A DNA stretch of 64,000 bases from Diphasiastrum complanatum (taxonomy: Eukaryota > Streptophyta > Lycopodiopsida > Lycopodiales > Lycopodiaceae), in NCBI GenBank assembly GCA_029204225.1, contig CM055096.1, positions 69,835,444 to 69,899,443 of the forward strand, written 5' to 3'. A program made the position numbers and the translations under genes. The notes under the pieces were generated by a model. That model saw only the letters and a program-made list of their open reading frames with translations, made no database searches and was not told the DNA's origin. Below are positions 11,055 to 22,800 of the stretch, piece after piece; the first letter of the stretch is position 1; every line of letters starts with the position of its first letter.

Positions 11055-11868
11055 CTCCAAGGCGCCCTACCCCTCCACGCCCCCCTGCCACGCTGTCAAG
11101 TGAGGTGGCAGCGCTGCCTGCGCGGCCTTCTGCTCTATCTACCCTCCCCGCTATCCTTCTACCCTCCCTCCTCATTCTACTCCACTTTCTACGGCTCCTT
11201 CTATTCCCTCCTGCTGGGCTTCTTCCCATTCCCATCACCTTTGCTTTTGCTGCCAGCTCCTCTTCTCTTCAAGAACCACCACCTACAGCAAATATCACAT
11301 ACACCCCTTCTAAATCAACGGAACTTTTCTCATCTTGGCAAATTGATCAGATTTAAGAAGATTTTCGGACTTTTCTAGAAAAATCATAGCTGAAGGGAAT
11401 AGTAACCTCTCTGATCAATGAAAAGAACTTGTTGCAGTCAAAAGTCGCATCACTCGAGCAATCAATTGGGACCAAACAGGTTGCAGTTTCGGAATCTATT
11501 GGCACGATGATACGGAAATTGGAACACAAGATTGAGAAGCAGAATGAAGAGGCCCTTACTTGGGCATCCGTTTTGAAGAAAGGTACCAAACCAAGCGCTC
11601 CCATATCCTCAGTCATTTCAGCCACCATTTTGGAAGAAAAATCCCGAGACCAAAAAGCCCACAAAATTAGGGTTCATGGGATCTAGGATACACAACAGGA
11701 TGCCATGGCTGAAACCAAGCGCCTCCTTGACACCGCATTAGGACACTGGACAGATGGACTAGATGTTGCATGGAGGACCACTAGAGATGCAGCCACACTT
11801 ATTATCTGTTTTACTTCTTCGGAGAGTCGTCGAGAGGCTTTGCGGTGCAGATTCGATCCTCGTTGATT
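11051..11868 (+). pseudogene. Retroelement ORF1-like frame with three stops
   Basis: A single plus-strand frame runs about 272 codons from ATG 11051 with only three in-frame stops (11354, about 11387, 11684). It has a Pro-rich N-terminus, a hydrophobic stretch, then a predicted coiled coil (LLQSKVASLEQSI through IRKLEHKIEKQNEEA). Next comes a segment with RVHGI, a linker, and then RRTTRD-like and SSESRREALRCR motifs. Coiled coil followed by an RRM-like segment is the layout of LINE ORF1 proteins, and the upstream CT run and downstream non-LTR end (12380-13573) make that reasonable. It could instead be an unrelated processed pseudogene. No cysteine knuckle was seen. Confidence 0.4.
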
Positions 11869-12034
11869 TCCCTGCGTGTACAGAACATCAAAACGCATGA
11901 AACATGGTGGAGTTGGCTGCCTTGTCTCCTCTCAACCTTTTGTTGCATAGATTATGATGAGGAATGCCTCTCTAGGCTCACCTATGCACAATCCTCAAGC
12001 ACCCCTTAACCCTGACCCTTCCTAACCCCTTAAC

Positions 12035-12330
12035 CCTTCCATGGACAGTCGACACTTGCCACTTAGCAGTACCCTGACACATAGGAAAGTGAGTAGGCTA
12101 GCATGTGTCACTCATACACTGGACCAAGTGTCCCAGTGAGCATGTGTCATGTTTGACCGGTCAACCCTAACATGTGTCACTCATTATATGGCACGTGTCA
12201 TGTTGACTAGTCAACTACTTTTTAGGAGTTCAATACTCCTAATAAATGACCCAATACCCCATGTTCTAAGCATGACTCTTTGAGGGCCAATGCCAACTAA
12301 TTACAGTTTATTTACAAATTACTTACAAAG
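12035..12330 (-). mobile_element. gypsy LTR fragment (inverted copy of 21520-21715)
   Basis: CGACACTTGCCACTT, GCAGTACC, TGACACATAGG and ATGTGTCACTCATACA match, in inverted orientation, the sequence at 21600-21715 that follows the gypsy pol remnant. The match continues as GACCAAGTGTCCCA and GACC..TCAACCC. This is an LTR piece of the same family. Confidence 0.65.
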
Positions 12331-12379
12331 ATCACCACAGGCCGGTGACTTAGCCATTTCAGTAATCACAATAATTACA

Positions 12380-13505
12380 AAATGTGCGCAGCTTTCCAAC
12401 TTATTGCATATATTCAAAGAGTTCATGCACTTCTAGATGCAAATGGGAGATATACACAGATAGCAATTGCTTCTTCACATTATCTTCATGATCAGGGCTA
12501 CAAGCTGTCATGGTTTCCTCAGGCATCCCATCTCCTCGAGTCATTTAGCATCTCCATTACAAACTTCCCTTGGGTACTCACCAGTATATAACAGACACTT
12601 CTTATATCGTGCATATCGTGATCGTACATGGAGACAACAGCTGAGGGTTAAGCCCGACTATTACGAGACTCATTTCATTGAGTTAGACATAGAAAGGTAC
12701 CCAGTTTTGCCACATTATTTGGACTCCGGATTATCACACAACCTCAGATTTACATTGGGACAGCTCCGTGTGTCATCACAACAGTTGGCTATTGAGACTG
12801 GGAGATTCCACGATATTCCGAGAGCGGAGTAGTTGTGCCATTTATGCTCTTTGGATGAGGTGGACTCTGAGGAGCATTTTATCTATAAATGCCCTGTATA
12901 CTATGAGATTAGAGGAGATACTATTGTCTATTTCGTGACATGCCCACCACACTACGGTCACTCATAGCATATGAGGACTCCCGCTGTGTTGCACTTATGA
13001 TACGAGAGATGTTCTACTGCGACGAGACCTATGTCAAATAGCTCACCAGAGTCATTTCTCAGTCTCTAATTACCTCTTTCTAGGAGAAGATCACGACGAG
13101 ACCCTGAGTCTGGTGATGGTGATGATAATGACGAATAGTCGTTCATTGAGATCAGAGACAGTGCACCACTCATAGTCATGTTGCGGTTCGAGCTAACCTA
13201 TCATGAGGAGATAAACAACGAATCCTCTTAGACGATGTCAACGGCTACCAGAGTTCCCCCATGCTGCAACTCACATCACATCCTTCTATAGCATCAACAG
13301 ACATGATGATAGTGCTATATTTCATTTTTGACATTTAGTTGTATCTACGATCCTACACATCTCTCATTCATTTGAATACATAGTATTTAGATATGTTGTT
13401 TTGTTACTGTTTCGGAGACGTTTCACACGCTCCCACAGTTACCACACACTTGACATGTACATTTATTAGTCTTATATGCCTTTTGGCATGGAAAGACATC
13501 AATAC

Positions 13506-13573
<68 letters not shown>
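12380..13573 (+). mobile_element. Non-LTR retrotransposon 3' portion with zinc-binding domain, hairpin and CT tail (copy 1)
   Basis: From about 12550 the plus strand reads FLYRAYRDRTWRQQLR, IDIERYPVLPHYLDSG-like and LRVSSQQLAIETGRFHDIPR. LCHLCSLDEVDSEEHF and YKCPVYYEIRG follow, a CxxC...H...C knuckle of the reverse-transcriptase zinc-binding type found at LINE C-termini. One stop lies just before the knuckle and more follow. The 3' end carries a perfect hairpin ATGCC-TTTT-GGCAT (13476-13489) and then a 65-bp CT run (13508-13572). Copies 2 (35750-37105, minus) and 3 (37105-37200) share both the hairpin and the CT-rich tail. The upstream reverse transcriptase is missing. Confidence 0.7.
13508..13572. 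repeat. (CT)n microsatellite, likely the LINE tail
   Basis: Pure CT run of about 65 bp beginning 19 bp after the 3' hairpin of the non-LTR element. It lies about 230 bp beyond the AP-1 mu stop codon. Confidence 0.9.
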
Positions 13574-13574
<1 letters not shown>

Positions 13575-13805
13575 CATTGGTGATCAATCTTCTTCAAAAA
13601 GGTTGGACATGTACATAAACAGCAGTTGTGAGCCATGTGCAACCTTTCACGCACAACTAAAGCCATAGATTGAAAGAATATATGCTAAAACAGTAATGCA
13701 AGGACAAAATGCAATGTCTGTAATCATTTCCACACGCACTAGCTAGGAGCCTCTCAAAGATTATAAACTATATCAAGCACAAAAAAATCTTGCAGATTCT
13801 TGTAG

Positions 13806-16800
13806 TTAGATCATCCTCAGTTCATATTCACCGGCTGTGGTGATATACCTTACCCATGGTAAAGCTTGATAGCCACTCTTCTCAATGATCTTCAAGTAAC
13901 GAACCTGAGAAAGAAGTACAAATTAAAAAGTCTTACTAATATTTTCTCTGAGCATTCAGTAGCACCAAAAAGTATAATGCTGAACACGTCTCGTCCACTA
14001 TTCAAAGAAGTCACGTAGTTTTTATCCTAAATACTATAACTTATGTTAAGATTGTTCACATTGCTGTGGTATGCAAAATTGAATGATTTTTTTCTCATAG
14101 CTTTATCATAGCTATTCCACTTTCAGTTTTGTACTTGAAAGAACTCATGTGTGTCAACAAATGCTTAAATTCTTCTTAAAGTCAAGGATGTGTGACAATA
14201 AAACATTATCCAAACATTAATCTAAACCCACCTGTATACCAGATACTGTGAAATAGGGTATTTCAAATCGCACTCGGATAGGCGGTCGTTTTTCTGGGAG
14301 CTTATCCTCTGCAGAGACACTAGGAAGGCCAAACTGAGCTCTTAACATATATTCCTGGAAACATTGTAGCAGACAATATGGTGAGACTTTGTTAAGTTGA
14401 CAAGTGCAGAAAAGTCATACAAGTTTGGCCATCGTGATTTTTGATGACCGATATCCCAACAAGCAAACAGAAACATATGCCAGGAACAAGCAACAGAAAA
14501 TTTGGCATGAACATGCCTTTCCACCAGGAAAGGATTTGATTTTCCAGATCAAAGCTTCCTTTTCTGGTGCATATGTAGAAGATCCCATCGATGTACGAAC
14601 GGAAGGAGTTGTAGCATCTGGAGGCACAGGTAACTCAATCTCCACATTGGTTGCTGTACTGTTCCAGTAAAAACACATAGACAAGTTATATCTTCCCGTC
14701 TTATAGCAAGTAAACCCACAAGATTGGCACATACAGGATGTGACCCTGTTTACTGTAAGGAACCTGTCTACTGTAAGGCCGACCAAAACACAATTCCTTG
14801 GCATAAGCATACTAGTCACTAAGATGATTACAAACGTTTGTAAAGTTCTACAAGGAAAGTGCACTCATGATTTTTGACCATCGTGTGAAGGCCATGGGCT
14901 ATCTTATGCTAGAATAGAGCATCTGAAAATTCAGTCACTATACTGCTTATATATAGGGATCAGATAAAGTCTGAAGCTATGAAGAAGTGCGATTCAGCTG
15001 GTTACAAAAACATGTGTCATCCTCCACAACTGATAACACAGTCCAGATTAATTAGAAAACTGAAGTACCCCACAAGAACTTTGTAGACAGAAAACTTCAA
15101 ATCAGTGAGTGTACACAGAAAAAGAATGAATAATAATTTCAAAGTCAATGTGCTAAATGGTGCCATGATAAATATCTCTTACATCAGTGCGGACCAATTC
15201 AGCAACAAAGCAATGAAAACCTTACCTGCGTTCCTTAAACTGACTGCGAGCCTTTACTGCATACTCAACACGACTTCTAGAATGTCGTTCTACTTGGGCC
15301 TCCACCCAAATTAGTGGTCTTACCTGCAAAAGGTGCAAACAACCACATTCATAAAAATTTGGCAGACAGCTAACAGCATCACAACCATAGTTTTTTGGGC
15401 CTCGAGCACCATGTTGATTCTTTACATCTTTATATCAGTTGATAGCATATAAACCCCATTAGAATTTGGAACCCAAGCTACTATTGATTATTGATGGATG
15501 TTTAGACCTTTTGACATGGGCTCTGTCAACGCATTGTTTTTGACATTCTTATTGGCCTTCCAGCCCTAATCCGCAGACCCTAAGGTCTTCCACTGTCAGC
15601 TAGGTTTCAAAAACCCTGATTTCCATTATTTGAGAAGAGTAACTTTTTGGGGCCTTTTAGTGACATGATCAAGTAATCTGCAAGGGTAAGGTACCAGGAG
15701 CTCCTATTGCAACAGAAGGCACATCCATTGGATCTATAAAAGTCATTTTCAAATCAAGTATCTGGTCAAGAAGGTATTTTTGCTTTTATGCTCTCAGATA
15801 TTCTGTTAAAAAAATGATTGGATCTACTTGTTCTCTACTGTTATGCAATCACTAGGGTCCAATTACAATCCATTTTACATTCTCAAACTGAGATATTGCA
15901 AACTCCAACTATGGTCAAACAAGAAAACCTTTTGCTTTCTGCTCTCTAAAATTCTGTTGTAATTGTGAGTGTTCAATAGTTTGCAACAAGTTCATTCTAA
16001 ACCTCTTCAATTGGATATGTCTACCTCAAGTTATTGGGAAAGAGTGCAGATCATCATTCTAATACAGAAGAGTTTTCTGTTCAGAAACAATTTGGATCAT
16101 GTATTTTGCTACAATAAGATTTTCTAAGTTCCATCTATCTTTTGTTTTGGGTCACTATGCACATAACGCTTTTTAGGATTTTGAAGTTAGCACTTTCACT
16201 TTGAGCTTTCTTTATATTTTTGCATTAAATGATTTATGCTGTAATTATTATCAGATTCAAAATATAAGACAACTTGTCTGACCTTTGAATGAAAACTGTT
16301 AAAGTCAACTCATGCCTTTTGAGTTTGCAATGGCCCTTGTACCTTTTAGAACATGAACAACCATCACATCTCTTACTTAATTGGTAATTTTGTAATCTAT
16401 TTTGACATCCTTTACATTCAAGGTCATACGATTCGAGTTCATCCCCCAGGACATATATTGTTACGCCTCTGACTAACTACCATTGATTGATGTCTAGCCA
16501 AGAGATAAGGGAAGCCCAATAAGATTAGGCTCTGACCGGTGATTGATACTCGATGTTGGACATGTGGGAAAAATTGCACAGCAAGTACCCAAGAAATGGC
16601 GCCTTGGGCTATATGTATTAAGAGGTACAGGGGGACCACGTGAGATATTCAAATCAGTTATGGCTTGAGTTGATAATAGCTCTTTGTGATCCTAGGACTA
16701 GGCAAGGCGCTCGCCAGGGAGAAGGGCTCTGGTGGTAGGGGAAGCCATACATATTCCCCTACATACAGCTTAGTGAGTTGATCATGATGCCCAATGTTGT

Positions 16801-19800
16801 CTCTCGTGCTCAGGAGTGAACACAAGTTTGTGTTCTACAATTGGGTGGTGAGTTACGTTTCTAGTTCCTTAAAAGTTTTGACTGGATCCATAATGATCTA
16901 GTGGGTAAAACAATTAGTGGGCTGCACAAGCACAAATGATACTAGGGCTTAGTAGATAAGCTTAAAGGCTGACTCGGCCAAGTGCCAAGTTGTAGGGCAC
17001 ATACCCTTTGGAAGCCATGCCATGCCAGTATCCTAATCTCGTAAACTCTTGGATGGTTCCATGAATAGCTAATGCTAATGGTAAACTATAAGTAGTCTAA
17101 TCCATAGGACATAGTACTATTCCTGCGATCATTTGTATCTCATTATTCCCTTGTGGAATAAATCTCCGATTTTGCGAAGGGGGGAATTTTAACCCCCCAA
17201 TCTTGTGCCGTATTGTAAAAATTTTCATGTGATGTTTAAACTTTAGATTATCAGCTTCTTGTATATCCTATGGTTATGGCCAATTTAATATTATGAAATT
17301 CATTTATGCTATATGCGATGCTCTCTACATGCTGAAGTGTTCATAACTTATCGAGTATCTAAAATTTTCCATTTTTGCCAATTGTATAGCTTTAGCTCCA
17401 TCTAGAGTTGCATCCGTCTATGATTGGCCAAGACCTGCTGCTAATTGTTTCATTTTGTTTCATTGTGGAGATTGATCCTACTAAAGTTTTGGTTGGTTGT
17501 TTTTTTAGAAGAAATAGATGAGTTATTGCTTATGGCCCTCGTCTGCTACAACCTTCTGAATTTAAATATTCAACATTTGACTCTGTTATTGAGTAAAAAT
17601 TCCTTCAATACTCCTTGACTATGTTATTGAGTACCAATAGTACACCTTCAATATCCATCTGACAAATCTAAGCAGTGCAAATGCTTTATCTAGCAAAACT
17701 ACTCATTTGTTCACTATTATTGATCTTACATTATCCTTTTATTGGCACATCATTCCACCATAGTGTCACGATTTCTTTACCATATATCAATTGATATGAA
17801 ATAATTGACATGTGCCCTCCAATTTTTTAAAAGTTAACTTGGTATATAGCTTGATCGCCCCATGTGATTGTGTGACTTGTTGAGACTTATTCTTACTTAG
17901 GCCTACTGTTCACTTATCAGGGGTCATCATGGGTCTTAAAAGACGTTACGACATATCCCCCCCTTGCCATGTTTGACAATACAAGTCGTTTTGACCTTGT
18001 TGTATGTGCATTTTGTTTCCAAAAGAGAGAGAATCAACTTGCCCCTATCAGAAAACTACGGCATGGTCTTAAAAAGCGACCTGCAAATTGATTTACAATG
18101 ACTCATTTCCCGCAAAGGCTTTGTTCCTCTCCTCTTTCTACTGTACCGAGGGTCGGACACTGCCTTTAAGGAGCAGAGAGAGCTACCGCCTGACATCCTC
18201 TGTCTCTAGGACCTTGACCGTGTTTATTCTCAACACCATTTATTAGCATTTGGGCCCTTTGTTACCATGTAGGACCATTTTATGATATATTGTGAGCTGA
18301 CATTTAGTCCTTACGACGTGGGCTCTAGGGACCCGCCATTTATTATTCATATTTTTATTATGACTGGAGCCTGGGCTCATAAAACGTTAAGGTCTCCCAA
18401 AGTATAAATAAGCCAGACATTCCTCATTTAGGTTGTTGATTAGTGGGATACTTGGGTTAAAGCAGTCCAGATTAGCTTGCTAGCCAGCATAGATCAGTTT
18501 TCCACAAGTTTCAGCTTGTTTTCATCAGTGTTCTTGTTTGGACATTATTGTTCTCCATTGATTACATCTTCTGTGCATTCATTTTTAGCTATACGAGTGC
18601 TTTTTGCTGAGTGCTTTGTTGTTTTGCTTAAAGCCCTGGCATAGCAAGGAAACAAGAAACAAAAGCCCATATCGACCATCACCTCGTTTTGCTTGAATGA
18701 TAAGCCAGATCCTAAGCAAAACAATATATGAAACACACACTGAAGGTCAATTTTTTGAAGTGACTAATTACCTGAGTGCTCAAACGGTACGTCATCAAGT
18801 CAAAAGCCCCATCCGGTGGAATGAAGGAAATTGTTCGATCATTTTCAAAACGAGCCAATCTAACACACCTGTAGAAAGAGGTAGCCATCCTTCTATTAGA
18901 AAGAAATAAAAACAGTAAAGCAAAATGACTTTTGAGTCTTCTTTCCAAAGCAGGTGTGCCATAAATAGCATAACTTACAGGTCATACAACTTAAAGTGTG
19001 ATGTGTCTCTAACAAAGCCTAAAAACCGCCATTAAACGAAAGCTTGTTCAGCATTGTCCACTATGTCAATACCCAGAAGTACCTTGTACTATAGCTATTC
19101 CTCTGGAAAATCTACCTGGCTTATTCTTGTGCTCCATCCTATGAGAAGCTTAAAATTTCTAGCTGCAGGAGCAAAGTTCCTCAACAAAAACATACAGAGA
19201 ACAATTTCAAGCAAACAACCACTGATGCACCCTGAGAAACGAATATACATACTGATGGAATTTGATATCATCCAAATCGATGGCTTTGCCTTTTGTCGCT
19301 CTACCTTGAGCCTCCAAAAGAACCCTATCATTGAGGCCTAGCTTGCACTCTGGCATCCCACTATTGACAGAAATTAAATGTTAGAAATATAAATGCTGGA
19401 TCAAATCGCTAAATCAATACTTTTTACAGAAAAATGTGTATTCCCATGCCTCATAAAAACAAGTCAGGTTCCGATCTCCATATCCACTTATAACACCTAA
19501 GAAGTTCAAAAGGTAGATGCCTAATGATGAAAATCAATAAAACGAAAACCACTGATATTCAAAGGGTTGTAACATTCAACAGAATTCAGCGACTTATCAC
19601 AAATTTTAAATTTCCAGAAAGGGAAGGAAGGGGGTGTTTGGGGGCATCCTGTTTGAGAAGTTCTGGAGGGCTCCTTTTCATCATGTCTTTTCTTTTTAAC
19701 CACTACATGAGAAGGTTAGCAGGGGAGGAGGCCAACTGCATGAGGGAGCGGGGAAGGCAGCTGTAAGTGCAGGAGGTCAGGGGTAAGCACTAGGGATGCA

Positions 19801-22800
19801 GCAGCGGAGAAAGGGAGACCAGCACTCATCGAGTCAGCAGTCTGGGACTAGGACAAGGAAAAGGCTGGCGTGGCGGGAGTAGAGAGAGGCGATACATCGA
19901 AAAAGAAGATGACTGGCAGCTGTCAGGGAGCAACAGGGTAAAAATACACAAAAAGAACATTTGTTCTTAATGAATTTTGTGTCTTTCTTCCGTAGGATGT
20001 AGAGAATACTGCATTTGGAAGGTCCTAGCTTTAGAACACATATCTAAAAACTCAACTTGAATGTCAACCCTCGGAAATAGATAACGTCATTATAGCTTCA
20101 AATGAAGTGACAATGAGAAGAAGTCACGTATACCTTAAGTATGTTCGCATTTTCAAAGCTCCAACCACATCAGACCGAACAAGCTGGCCATTACTGTTCA
20201 CTAGGATATTGACACTCTCCACCACATCTAAGAAAACCTGTAAAAGAGACGTTTTGTGATTAGACTTCACTAGTCCCAACAGTTTACAATTTTAATACAC
20301 AGAGAGAACAGATTGTCCAATGCTGCAAACATGTGTATTACCTAGATACATTTTGTCTGACAAAGACTCTTGTTGAACTGGCAATTTTTGGACTACAGTA
20401 TTTGAGAAGTTACAGGTGCAGTCGGGAATGAGCTTATCATCCTAGAACAGATGGATAGACTAACAGAGTCAATCCAACTTTGGAAGACATGCTAAGGGCA
20501 TATATATGTGAGTGAAAAGCAAACGCAATGGGAGCGTTACCTACCATTGTTGGAGTTTGACTATAATGATAAAAAGAATGCATCTATGAAGATCAATGTT
20601 TCACGAATCGGCGATTCAAACAAGGAATCGCGATTCGAATCGGTTACAAAGTTAAAAAAAAATTCAAAATGGTCCCAAAAAAGAAAAAATGTTCGAACTG
20701 GTCGAATCGGTCGATTCGAACCAGTGCATGAAACATTGATGAAGATGATCCCTTTCGAGCTAAATTATGGTTTTAGACTAGCTAGTCCAGTTACTATAGG
20801 TATGCCTAATAAGACACCTAGTGCTATGGAATTTCTAACTCACATGCAACAGACGTGGGCAAAGGAAAATGTAAGAGCAACAATGGATCTGGCAAAGACT
20901 TATGTTGATCTAGATCGTACGCCAAGAGAGTTTGAGAAAGGAGACGTGGTGTTTCTCAAGATTCCAAAGGACTTGAAAACCCTTAAGATAGGAAAGTGTT
21001 ATACGTTGTCACCTAGATACTACGGATCTCGGGAAATTGTTAAAAAGGTTAATAGTGTTGCTTATGAATTGGATTTCCTTGCTGATTGTAAGGTTCATCC
21101 TTTTTTTTTTGTTTCACGCTTTAAAAAGGTTTTACATGATGGTCATAACTTGTTGGCTGATGGCCTTGTATTGTTTCAAGAGCATGTGGAGGTGATGCAT
21201 GGACCAGCCAAAGTATTGGACTGGAGGCAAATACGATTGCGAAATCTTTTGCTTCATGAGTAATTGGTTGCATGGCATGGACGACCTCTCAGTGATGCTA
21301 CCTAGGAGACCCCGCATGGGTTGCATGCACAATATCCAAACTTTGCCATGAGGATCATGTCATCGGAGGAGGGAAGGGATGTCGCATGTACTTTAAATCC
21401 CTTTGCCTAATGTAAATTGTAAATTGTAATTATTAAATCGTAAATGGGTACGTCACCAGCCTATGGAGACAATTGTAATTTGCAATGTAAATATTAGTTA
21501 TAGTGACTAATTTTGAGATGACTAAGGGAATATTGGGTCCCATGAGACGCTATTGGACTGGCCTCCTATAAAGTAGGGAGGGTTGATTGGTCAATAGGAC
21601 ATTCTCATTGGGACACTTGGTCTAATGTATGAGTGACACATGTCAAACAGTCTACCTACTAGCTTGCCTATGTGTCAAGGTACTGCCAAGTGGCAAGTGT
21701 CGATTGTGCATGGAGTTTGCCATGTGTTGACATTTGTAGATGATTTCTCTAGAGAGGTTTAAGTATATTTTTTGAGGCAAAAAACTGAAGTTGTCAAGTA
21801 CTTCAAGCAATTTAAACCTTTGGTGGAAAATCAAATAGGGATATGGTGGTGAATACATTGCTGGTGAATTTGTTGAATTCTGCAAGGCAAATGGTATCAA
21901 AAGGCAACTTACTGGTCCACACACACCCCAGCAGCACGGCATCGCTTAGAGGAAGAACCAAACTATAGTTGAGTGTGCTTGAAGCATGCTCAAGGCAAAG
22001 GGGTTGTGGAAGAAGAAAATTCGTGTGTTCAATTCCCACGCAAAGGATGCATGTGAAGTCTTGCATAGGTTCGACATTCAAGATTGCAAACGAATCTCCA
22101 CTCCCATTGATACCAGTTACAAGCCTTTCAAGGTGGATGGACTTCTTTTGTGGATGAAACTCTTTATAGCAACTTGTGGGAAGCTTGATTTATCTTACTA
22201 CTAGCAAGCTAGATATAACTTATGCAATTAAGTGGCAATTCAGTTTATGAGCAACCCGACTAAAGCCCATTGGAAAGCAACAAGTCGGGTGTTGAGGTAT
22301 GTCAAAGGGACTACCAGATATGGGATTGCATACACAGATCCTAGTGAGCTTCAACTTGAAGGCTACACCAATTCAGCTTGGGCAGGTGATACAGAAGACT
22401 CGGGCAGGTCTACTTCAAGCTATCCTTTTAGCCTTGGTTCAGCGGTAATGTTTTCATGCAACAAGAAGCAGCCGACCATAGCTCTATCATTGATGTAAGT
22501 CGAGCAACTATGAAGGTTGTCTACGAGGCTATTTGGCTTAGGAGGCTACTTGGTGCATAGTTACTGGGGAATGCATTCCCACCCCTTGGGAACGTGAAAC
22601 GTTGTTCCCACCAAGCAATGGGAAGACGTTGACAAATGTTTCTGGGCACGTTCCTTGGGTTGCGAATGTGTTCTATTGTAAAGAATAAATTTGAAATTCT
22701 TTTTAGGTTCCAGCCCATCGGGGTGAGGGGGTGATGGGTTGTTGGACCCAAAAACAGAGTTCTTGCCCCTTGCCTCCATCATAAAGGGCCCCGTGTTGTC

